NCBI GenBank assembly: GCA_902477365.1 | Contig: CABSGW010000120.1 | Span: 1-7,698 of the forward strand | Length of the DNA stretch: 7,698 bases | From: an uncultured Prevotellaceae bacterium | GTDB taxonomy: Bacteria; Bacteroidota; Bacteroidia; Bacteroidales; Bacteroidaceae | Direction of reading: 5' to 3' | Shown here: piece after piece, positions 1-6,251 of the stretch | Numbering within the stretch: position 1 is the stretch's first letter | Layout: each line of letters begins with the position of its first letter | The notes under the pieces: generated by a model | Seen by the model: the letters and a program-made list of their open reading frames with translations, nothing else | The model's database searches: none | Told to the model about the DNA's origin: nothing | Translations under genes and position numbers: made by a program

Positions 1-2
1 GT

Positions 3-68
3 CCATTATGCGGTATTACCTTAAACAAAGAGGGAGTATGTCCGAAATGTGGATATAAGAAAAAATAA
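3..68 (+). CDS. C-terminal end of an upstream protein with a zinc-ribbon tail (partial)
   Basis: The reading frame is open from the window edge and ends in TAA at 66-68, leaving 21 visible residues. They run PLCG, then a short loop ending KEGV, then CPKCGY and a Lys-rich end. A Cys, an eight-residue spacer and a CPKCG knuckle are typical of a C-terminal zinc ribbon. The codon before the first visible one ends in GT; if it is TGT the motif becomes a full CPLC...CPKC four-cysteine site, but the first base lies outside the window. The terminator just downstream supports a real gene end here. The function of the protein cannot be told from this fragment. The other two frames give no comparable motif. 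Confidence 0.6.
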   Translation, partial: PLCGITLNKEGVCPKCGYKKK

Positions 69-93
69 CACTTCAATGTTGTTTTATTCAGAG

Positions 94-120
94 GAGGCAT
101 CGGTAACGATGTCTCTTTTT
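94..120 (+). terminator. Rho-independent terminator of the upstream gene
   Basis: A 9-bp stem is formed by GAGGCATCG (94-102) and CGATGTCTC (107-115), with one G-T wobble. The loop is GTAA, a GNRA-type tetraloop. The stem is followed directly by TTTTT and then ATTT. It lies 25 bases after the stop codon of the upstream partial gene, the expected place, and separates that gene from the susC unit. Confidence 0.9.
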
Positions 121-123
121 ATT

Positions 124-131
124 TAGCTTTG
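124..131 (+). promoter_or_regulatory. Possible distal -7 promoter box (TAGCTTTG)
   Basis: The sequence matches the Bacteroidetes -7 consensus TAnnTTTG exactly. It sits only a few bases after the terminator T-tract, about 160 bases before the susC start. No TTTG -33 element is seen about 20 bases upstream, where the terminator stem lies instead. If active it would give a leader of roughly 150 bases. A chance match in AT-rich sequence is quite possible. Confidence 0.2.
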
Positions 132-231
132 TAATATCTGATGCTTAGAGAACAGAAATATAAGAGTCTATCTTCTATTTTTTCCTTTATTTTTCTCCCT
201 TTGAAAGTGAGCTTATCTAAAGGATTTTCTG

Positions 232-239
232 TATATTTG
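232..239 (+). promoter_or_regulatory. Likely susC promoter -7 box (TATATTTG)
   Basis: This is an exact match to the Bacteroidetes sigma-ABfr -7 consensus TAnnTTTG. Transcription would begin near 246, giving a leader of about 45 bases before the susC ATG. The nearest upstream TTTG (200-203) is 28 bases away, longer than the usual spacing of about 19-21, so the -33 element is weak or absent. Genes that depend on an activator or on an ECF sigma factor often have poor -33 elements, but nothing here shows which applies. Confidence 0.45.
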
Positions 240-291
240 CCTATGTAAATACTCAAAGTGTACCAACGTTTACTCTTAAATCTCTTTGCTT

Positions 292-3066
292 ATGAAAAAA
301 GGGACATTTTTATGGTTGGGGCGAATGGGATTACCCTTGTCTTTGGCATTATGCCATATATATCCTCTCGCAGCACAGAACAAAGTGATTCTGCCGGATT
401 CCATTCCCTGGATGTTGTCTGATTCATTAATGAGAGGAGACATACTGCAAATCGGCTATGCTACAGGAGACCGAAGAACCGTAGCCGGTTCCGTAGATCA
501 GATTTCTGAAAAGAGAATGAACAAAGGTATGATTTCCAACCCTTTGAACTCTATTAACGGACAAGTAGCCGGTGTCAGCATGTTACCAGGAAGGGAGGCC
601 ATGCTCAACTCCGTACGTGTCAGGGGTACAACATCCCTTACCGGAGGTAATGACCCTTTGGTAATCATCGATGGCGTGTTTGCTGATTTGAGTACGTTAA
701 GTATGATTTTTCCAGCCGACATCGAAAGTTTCACGATCCTCAAAGATGCTTCAGAAACGGCTCAATATGGCGCACGAGGTGCTTCGGGTGTCATAAAAGT
801 AAGTACCAAACAAGGGCACAGCGGAAGTTTCAGTTTGAGTTACGACGGAAATTTCAGTGTCGAGTCTATTTATAAAAACATGAAAATGCTTTCCGGAGAT
901 GCTTTCAGGAACGTGGCACACGAACGCGGTATATCTATTTTAGATTTAGGTTATGACACGAATTTTCCAGAGGAAATTACGCGTATGGGATGGGTACAAA
1001 ATCATCATGTAGCTTTTGGAGGTGGTACGGAATCCTCTTATTATCGTGCTTCTCTGGCACTTTTGGATCGAAAAGACGTAGTGAAAAGTTCGGACTACCG
1101 GAATTACATGGCCAAGATAGACATTACGCAACGGGCGTTCAATGACCGCCTGCGTTTCGACTTGGGGGTAATGGGGGCGGTACGTAAGAGCAACAATTTG
1201 GTAGATACACAAAAAACATTTTATTCAGCCGCAGCTTTCAATCCTACTTTTCCGGCCCATAAGAACGCGACGGGCGGTTGGGATCAAGTGACAACTGCCA
1301 GTTGGATTACCAACCCTTTGGCCTGGATGGAAGTAAGCGACGAAGAATCGAATGCACATTTTAATGCCCATCTGAAAATGGAGCTGGTCCTAACCCCCCA
1401 TTTGGTACTTTCCGCCTTCGGATCTTACTTGTACAATGTCATAGATAACGGACAATATCTTCCTACTACCGTATGGGCACATGGACAAGCTTATCGAGGC
1501 GAACAGAAGGTGGAAGATGTGCTGGGAAACGTGATGTTGAACTTCAATCGAGCTTTTGGAAAACATAAACTGGACGCCCTCCTGTTGGGAGAAGCGCAAC
1601 AACGTGTTATGTCCGGCTTCCATACGACTGTCACGAATTTTACAACCGATAAGTTTGGTTTTCACAACCTACAGGCCGGAGCCGTAAGACTATGGGAGGG
1701 GACGGGCTCTTATTATGAGAATCCTCGTCTGGCATCTTTTTTAGGACGTGTCAATTACGTGTATGACGATCGTTATGTGGCTACCGTAAACATGCGTACC
1801 GATGCTTCATCCAAGGTAGGACGCAACCATCGTTGGGGCTTTTTCCCATCGCTTTCCGCGGCCTGGATTCTGAGTGAGGAAAATTTCATGAAGTCTTTCT
1901 ACTGGCTGAACAATCTGAAACTCAGATTCGGGTATGGATATTCAGGAAATCAGGATGCCATTGATTCTTACAATTCCCTCCAATTGGTGAAGCCCAATGG
2001 CGTAGTATCCTCTGGCGGTGACCCAACGGTGACGATGGGGTTGATACGCAATGCCAATCCTGACTTGCGTTGGGAGGTAAAACGTACGATGAACGTTGGA
2101 CTGGATGCTGCTTTTTGGGACGAACGGGCTATTTTCACATTTGATTATTACCATTCCGTCACGGACGACATGCTGTATCAATATGATGTAAGCGTACCGC
2201 CCTTTGCCTATAATAAATTGCTGGCCAATCTGGGATCCATGCGTAACAGCGGAGTGGAATTAGGATTCGGCTTCACTCCTTTGCGTAAAAAAGACATGGA
2301 ACTGAACGTCAACGTCAATGTAACATTCCAACGTAATAAGCTACTTTCTCTGAGCGGAATGTATAATGGAGAATATATGTCGGCTCCACAATATACACCG
2401 ATTGCCGACTTAACTGGTGCAGGCTTTCATGGTGGATACAATCACATCGTATACCAAATCGTGGGGCAACCTTTGGGGGTCTTTTATCTACCTCATTGCA
2501 CAGGACTCATTCAACGCGAAGACGGGACATACGCATACGAGATAGCCGACCTTGACGGGGGAGGTGTGGACTTGGAAGACGGAGGAGACCGTTACGTAGC
2601 CGGACAGGCCACTCCCAAGACTCTATTGGGTTCCAACATCAGCTTCCGTTATAAGAATGTGGACGTATCGTTGCAAATCAATGGTGCTTTCGGACATAAA
2701 ATTTATAATGGAACGGCCCTGGCTTATATGAATATGGGAAGTTTTCCCGATTACAACGTAATGGCAGCCGCTCCCCAACGTAACATTTACGATCAGACTG
2801 CTACAGATTACTGGCTCGAAAATGGAAACTACGTGAATTTTGATTATTTGACTATCGGTTGGAATATCCCGTTGAAGAAATGGGGTAAATACGTGCAGCA
2901 TCTGCGTTTATCGGCTTCGGTAAACAATCTGGCTACCATTACAGCCTATTCCGGATTGACTCCTATGATCAACAGTTATATTGTAGATGCCACACTCGGA
3001 GTGGACGACAAACGGAACTATCCGGTATATCGTTCTTATACCTTGGGATTAACTATTCAATTTTAA
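292..3066 (+). CDS. SusC/RagA-family TonB-linked outer-membrane transporter
   Basis: The product is a 22-stranded TonB-dependent beta-barrel that, in this family, imports oligosaccharides or peptides across the outer membrane with its SusD partner as lid. It has 924 residues from the ATG at 292; an in-frame TTG two codons earlier is less likely. Residues 1-28 form a signal peptide (MKK, hydrophobic core, PLAA then Q). The plug spans about 53-175, with the family signatures SINGQVAGV near 88-95, VRVRGTTSL (108-116), PLVIIDGV (122-129) and YGARGASGVIKV (159-170). Barrel signatures include NPDLRWE from 589, NLGSMRNSGVEL from 646, and an acidic Gly-rich loop at 752-767 (DLDGGGVD...EDGGDR) resembling the Ca-type loop common in SusC proteins. 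It ends in SYTLGLTIQF, with the terminal Phe expected of a barrel protein. The carboxypeptidase-regulatory-like domain normally found before the plug is missing, so the protein is shorter than the usual 1000 or so residues. The TonB box would lie in DILQIGYAT (50-58). susD follows 11 bp later. The substrate is unknown. Confidence 0.93.
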   Translation: MKKGTFLWLGRMGLPLSLALCHIYPLAAQNKVILPDSIPWMLSDSLMRGDILQIGYATGDRRTVAGSVDQISEKRMNKGMISNPLNSINGQVAGVSMLPGREAMLNSVRVRGTTSLTGGNDPLVIIDGVFADLSTLSMIFPADIESFTILKDASETAQYGARGASGVIKVSTKQGHSGSFSLSYDGNFSVESIYKNMKMLSGDAFRNVAHERGISILDLGYDTNFPEEITRMGWVQNHHVAFGGGTESSYYRASLALLDRKDVVKSSDYRNYMAKIDITQRAFNDRLRFDLGVMGAVRKSNNLVDTQKTFYSAAAFNPTFPAHKNATGGWDQVTTASWITNPLAWMEVSDEESNAHFNAHLKMELVLTPHLVLSAFGSYLYNVIDNGQYLPTTVWAHGQAYRGEQKVEDVLGNVMLNFNRAFGKHKLDALLLGEAQQRVMSGFHTTVTNFTTDKFGFHNLQAGAVRLWEGTGSYYENPRLASFLGRVNYVYDDRYVATVNMRTDASSKVGRNHRWGFFPSLSAAWILSEENFMKSFYWLNNLKLRFGYGYSGNQDAIDSYNSLQLVKPNGVVSSGGDPTVTMGLIRNANPDLRWEVKRTMNVGLDAAFWDERAIFTFDYYHSVTDDMLYQYDVSVPPFAYNKLLANLGSMRNSGVELGFGFTPLRKKDMELNVNVNVTFQRNKLLSLSGMYNGEYMSAPQYTPIADLTGAGFHGGYNHIVYQIVGQPLGVFYLPHCTGLIQREDGTYAYEIADLDGGGVDLEDGGDRYVAGQATPKTLLGSNISFRYKNVDVSLQINGAFGHKIYNGTALAYMNMGSFPDYNVMAAAPQRNIYDQTATDYWLENGNYVNFDYLTIGWNIPLKKWGKYVQHLRLSASVNNLATITAYSGLTPMINSYIVDATLGVDDKRNYPVYRSYTLGLTIQF

Positions 3067-3077
3067 AGCATGACGAC

Positions 3078-4712
3078 ATGAAAAAGTGGATTTTATGGGC
3101 GGGATATACCCTTATTTGCTGTTATGGTTGTGTAGGATTCTTAGATGAAGCCCCGCGAGACCAGTTACCCGAAGAGGACGCTTATGACACGCCAGCCAAT
3201 ATATATCTGAACACTGTAGCTACCCTCTATAACTATGTGGGCGGATACGAAGACAGTCAAGGGTTGCAGGGAACCTGTCGAGGCGTATATGACTTGAACA
3301 CACTGACCACAGATGAAGCCTTGTTGCCGACCCGTGGAGGAGACTGGTACGACGGCGGACTTTGGCAAGGACTGTTCCTGCACGATTGGGGAGTCAATAA
3401 TGACGTGATAGCAGCTTCGTGGGAGTATCTATACAAAGTGATTGTGCTTAGCAATAAGTCGATAGAACGTCTGACGGAACTGCAGAACCGTAAGGATGCT
3501 CCTGCAGAATTGAAAAATTATGTGGCAGAAGTCAGAGCCTTTCGGGCGATGTACTACTATTATTTGTTAGATATGTTCGGGCGTGTACCTTTGGTATTAT
3601 CTTCGTCCACCCCCATGAAAGATGTCAACCAAAGCGAACGTGAGGACGTATTCAAGTTTATCGTAAACGAATTGCAGGCGGCATTACCTTATCTGAATGA
3701 AGCGCACAGCAATCAAAAAGGTGAATATTATGGTCGGATGACCCGTCCGGTAGCCTGTTTCCTGTTGGCCAAGCTATTCCTGAATGTAGAGATTTACACG
3801 GATAACGACTGGACGGACGGAAGCCGTCCCAGCGGAAAAACATATCGAGTGAAAATTGGCGCCCAAACACTGAACGCATGGCAGGCCGTACAAGCGTATT
3901 GCGATTCGATACGGGGTATGGGATACCAATTATCCTCGCGCATGGCTGATAATTTCGTGGTCTATAACGAGCCTTCGGAAGAAAATATATTTACGATACC
4001 GATGGATAAACATGCCTTGCAAAACCAAATGCAATATTTATTCCGTTCCCGCCATTACAACCATGGAAAGGCTTACGGACTGAGTGGAGAGAATGGAACC
4101 AGTGCTACGGTTGAAACTTTACGTACATTCGGTTACGATACTGATTCGGTAGACCATCGCTTCGAAGACAGTTTCTTTGCCGGAACGGTTTTGGACCCAA
4201 ATGGCAACCCGGTGAAACTGGATGACGGAAGTACCCTGGAGTATCTACCGTGGGCCATACGCTTGGACGTATCGGCACAACCTTACGAGAAATCCGCCGG
4301 TGCACGGATGAAGAAGTATGAAGTAGACCTGAAAAGCACAAAAGACGGTAAATTGTCGGACAACGACATCGTATTGTTTCGTTATGCCGACGTATTACTG
4401 ATGAAAAGCGAGGCTAAAATAAGAAACGGGGAAGACGGAACAACCGAGCTGAACGAAGTACGGCAACGTTCTGGTATGTATCCTCGTCCGGCTACCCTTC
4501 ACAATATCCTGGAGGAACGTAAGTTGGAGCTCGTATGGGAAGGATGGAGAAGACAGGATATGATTCGTTTCGGCACCTATACGCAAGCTTACACCGACCG
4601 TCCGCAACTGGAGGGTGAGTCATCAGGCTACACCACGGTGTTTCCTATCCCAGCCAAGGTGCTGTCTTTGAATCCGCGCTTATCCCAGAATCCCGGATAT
4701 GAGAAGTGGTGA
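3078..4712 (+). CDS. SusD/RagB-family surface nutrient-binding lipoprotein
   Basis: The product is the lipid-anchored substrate-binding lid that sits over the neighbouring SusC barrel on the cell surface. It has 544 residues, within the usual family range. The N-terminus is a lipoprotein signal peptide with the likely acylated Cys at 18 (CYGC; the -3 residue is Cys rather than the usual Leu). FLDEAPRDQL (21-30) is the typical start of mature SusD proteins. Family signatures follow: TTDE...TRGGDWYDGG (77-94), EVRAFRAMYYYYLLDMFGRV (151-170) in the TPR-like helical part, and in the C-terminal SusD domain EERKLELVWEGWRRQDMIRFG (479-499) and VFPIPAKVLSLNPRLSQNPG (521-540). It starts 11 bp after the susC stop and is surely co-transcribed. 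No enzyme gene follows, so the ligand cannot be inferred from context. Confidence 0.93.
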   Translation: MKKWILWAGYTLICCYGCVGFLDEAPRDQLPEEDAYDTPANIYLNTVATLYNYVGGYEDSQGLQGTCRGVYDLNTLTTDEALLPTRGGDWYDGGLWQGLFLHDWGVNNDVIAASWEYLYKVIVLSNKSIERLTELQNRKDAPAELKNYVAEVRAFRAMYYYYLLDMFGRVPLVLSSSTPMKDVNQSEREDVFKFIVNELQAALPYLNEAHSNQKGEYYGRMTRPVACFLLAKLFLNVEIYTDNDWTDGSRPSGKTYRVKIGAQTLNAWQAVQAYCDSIRGMGYQLSSRMADNFVVYNEPSEENIFTIPMDKHALQNQMQYLFRSRHYNHGKAYGLSGENGTSATVETLRTFGYDTDSVDHRFEDSFFAGTVLDPNGNPVKLDDGSTLEYLPWAIRLDVSAQPYEKSAGARMKKYEVDLKSTKDGKLSDNDIVLFRYADVLLMKSEAKIRNGEDGTTELNEVRQRSGMYPRPATLHNILEERKLELVWEGWRRQDMIRFGTYTQAYTDRPQLEGESSGYTTVFPIPAKVLSLNPRLSQNPGYEKW

Positions 4713-4779
4713 ATTGCCTGAAAAACCTGATAGGTTAAAAAAAACAAATACGGAGAATTTTCTGTTTAAATACCTACTA

Positions 4780-4790
4780 TTAGTTACTAA
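4780..4790. promoter_or_regulatory. Short palindrome upstream of the rnf -7 box (candidate operator)
   Basis: TTAGTTACTAA is a perfect inverted repeat with 5-base arms around one central base. It ends eight bases before the TACATTTG box, inside the region RNA polymerase would cover. A regulator bound here could control the rnf unit. The arms are short and AT-rich, so chance is a serious alternative. Confidence 0.2.
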
Positions 4791-4798
4791 ATTAATGC

Positions 4799-4806
4799 TA
4801 CATTTG
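4799..4806 (+). promoter_or_regulatory. Promoter -7 box of the rseC-rnf operon (TACATTTG)
   Basis: This is an exact match to the Bacteroidetes -7 consensus TAnnTTTG in the AT-rich gap between susD and the rnf genes. Transcription would begin near 4813, giving a short leader of about 20 bases before the ATG at 4835. No TTTG is found at the normal -33 distance; TTAG at 4780-4783 is the nearest resemblance and is too close. The position, first in a gap between functionally unrelated genes, supports it as the operon promoter. Confidence 0.55.
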
Positions 4807-4834
4807 CGGCGATTTGCAATATCGAGTTTACAAA

Positions 4835-5254
4835 ATGGCCCAAATGATCATACATCGAGGTACCGTGAAAAGCGTGAAAGGAAAACACATCTGTGTGCAG
4901 ATAACCCAAGCTTCCGCGTGTTCATCTTGTGTAGCTAAAAAAATGTGTAATTCATCGGAAAGCAAAGAGAAGCTGGTCGATATTGTCAGCTCCGAAGCAT
5001 TTTCTTACCGGGTAGGAGAGGAAGTACTCCTGACCGGAAGCGTGGAAATGGGACTGACAGCCGTGTTTTGGGCTTACGGTGCGCCGTTGTTGCTATTGAT
5101 GGCTGTCTTGCTTGCTACTTTGCAAGTCACGACCGATGAGCCATTGGCAGCCCTGATGGCATTGGCGAGCCTGGCTGTCTATTACGGTGTGCTCTACCTC
5201 AACAAAAACAGGTTGACAAGAAAATTTTCATTTACCATTAAACACATAAAATAA
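4835..5254 (+). CDS. RseC-family (SoxR-reducing system) membrane protein
   Basis: This is a small inner-membrane protein of 139 residues, close to the roughly 150 of E. coli RseC. The N-terminal soluble part (1-70) carries the family Cys cluster SACSSCVAKKMC, with Cys 29, 32 and 38, plus Cys 20, which may bind a metal or cluster. Two hydrophobic helices follow at about 71-96 and 103-122, then a basic tail. In Enterobacteria RseC works with the Rsx (Rnf) complex in keeping SoxR reduced; here, as in many Bacteroidales, it heads the rnf operon. Its role is probably in assembling or supporting Rnf rather than SoxR itself, which is inference. I chose the ATG at 4835; an ATG at 4844 is possible, and an upstream TTG at 4814 would sit at the predicted transcription start. 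The stop is 8 bp before rnfB. Confidence 0.85.
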   Translation: MAQMIIHRGTVKSVKGKHICVQITQASACSSCVAKKMCNSSESKEKLVDIVSSEAFSYRVGEEVLLTGSVEMGLTAVFWAYGAPLLLLMAVLLATLQVTTDEPLAALMALASLAVYYGVLYLNKNRLTRKFSFTIKHIK

Positions 5255-5262
5255 ACATTGTT

Positions 5263-6219
5263 ATGAACGTGATTTTGATTGCAGTAATCATTCTGGGACT
5301 CGTAGGGCTGGTGGCATCCATCATGCTGTATGCGGCATCCAAGAAGTTTGCTGTCGTAGAGGATGAACGCATCGGACAGGTGGCCGAAGTCTTGCCGCAA
5401 GCCAATTGTGGCGGATGCGGTTATCCGGGATGTGCCGGTTTTGCCGCTGCTTGCGTGAAAGCGGCGGACGGCGGTTCGCTCGAAGGCAAGTTATGCCCCG
5501 TAGGCGGACAACCGGTTATGGAAAAAGTAGCCGGAATTTTGGGGCTTGCGGCTACGGCCAGTACCCCGAAAGTCGCCGTTGTGCGTTGCAACGGGACTTG
5601 TGCCAACCGTCCGCGTGTGGTGGATTACGACGGCGTGCGTAGTTGCCGCGTGCAACTGTTAGCGGGCACAGGGGAGACAGCGTGTGCATTCGGTTGCTTG
5701 GGAGGCGGCGATTGTGTGGCGGCATGCCAGTTCGGTGCGTTGTCCATCAATCCGGAAACAGGGTTGCCCGAGGTGGACGAAGAACGCTGTACGGCTTGTG
5801 GTGCCTGCGTCAAGACCTGTCCGCGAAGAGTCATCGAGCTCCGGCCGAAAGGACCGAAAAACCGCCGGATGGTCGTGATGTGCGTGAATCGCGACAAGGG
5901 CGCTGTGGCTAACAAAGTTTGCAAGGCTTCCTGTATCGGTTGCGGCAAGTGCGTGAAGACCTGTCCGTTCGAGGCCATCACTCTCAACAACAATTTGGCC
6001 TATATCGACCCGGAAAAGTGCAAGTTGTGCCGAAAGTGTGAGGAAGCTTGCCCGAAAGGAGCCATCCATGCCATCAACTTCCCGCCGCGTAAGCCGAAAG
6101 TGGAGAAACCGGCTGCAACAGCAGCCCCGAAACCAGCCGAGCCGGTGGCACGACCGGTATCCGCTCCCGCAGCACAGCCTGTAACCACCGTTACATCGGA
6201 AGAAAAGAAAGAAGCATAA
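5263..6219 (+). CDS. rnfB: Rnf electron transport complex subunit B (long, multi-cluster form)
   Basis: RnfB accepts electrons from reduced ferredoxin and feeds the Rnf complex, which passes them to NAD+ while moving Na+ or H+ across the inner membrane. The 318-residue protein has an N-terminal membrane anchor (about 3-25). The Fe4S domain follows with Cys 49, 52, 57 and 78 (NCGGCGYPGC). A Cys-bearing linker (109, 113, 128) leads to four ferredoxin-type modules: Cys 141/145/151/155 (spacing x3, x5, x3), 176/179/182/186, 224/227/230/234 and 253/256/259/263. With Cys 64, 207 and 220 there are 26 cysteines, against about 12 expected for the short enterobacterial RsxB. The long form is typical of anaerobes that oxidise ferredoxin. 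A Pro/Ala/Lys-rich tail covers about 275-318. The gene lies 8 bp after the rseC-like gene and 32 bp before rnfC. Confidence 0.96.
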   Translation: MNVILIAVIILGLVGLVASIMLYAASKKFAVVEDERIGQVAEVLPQANCGGCGYPGCAGFAAACVKAADGGSLEGKLCPVGGQPVMEKVAGILGLAATASTPKVAVVRCNGTCANRPRVVDYDGVRSCRVQLLAGTGETACAFGCLGGGDCVAACQFGALSINPETGLPEVDEERCTACGACVKTCPRRVIELRPKGPKNRRMVVMCVNRDKGAVANKVCKASCIGCGKCVKTCPFEAITLNNNLAYIDPEKCKLCRKCEEACPKGAIHAINFPPRKPKVEKPAATAAPKPAEPVARPVSAPAAQPVTTVTSEEKKEA

Positions 6220-6251
6220 TTCATAGGATTGTCAAATTAAAAAAGAATATC

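Noticed and set aside
200..203. TTTG as the -33 element of the susC promoter
   Set aside because: It is 28 bases from the TATATTTG box, beyond the usual spacing of about 19-21.
286..291. TTG at 286 as the susC start
   Set aside because: The ATG at 292 gives a normal signal peptide beginning MKKG; the two extra codons add nothing and TTG starts are rare.
2545..2592. Acidic Gly-rich loop in SusC as a separate dockerin or EF-hand domain
   Set aside because: A loop of this kind is common at this place in SusC proteins; it is part of the barrel protein and not an added domain.
4724..4736. AACCT/AGGTT hairpin after susD as an intrinsic terminator
   Set aside because: The stem is only 5 bp and is followed by A residues on the + strand. 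It would fit a minus-strand terminator better, but no minus-strand gene is present.
4814..4834. TTG at 4814 as the start of the rseC-like gene
   Set aside because: It coincides with the predicted transcription start, and the ATG at 4835 gives a family-like N-terminus.
4699..4938. A 79-codon plus-strand frame spanning the end of susD, the gap and the start of the rseC-like gene
   Set aside because: It overlaps two real genes in another frame, crosses the promoter box, and has no recognisable features.
5625..6069. Overlapping minus-strand frames (122 and 136 codons) opposite rnfB
   Set aside because: rnfB's Cys motifs prove the sense frame; these are mirror frames in G+C-rich sequence.
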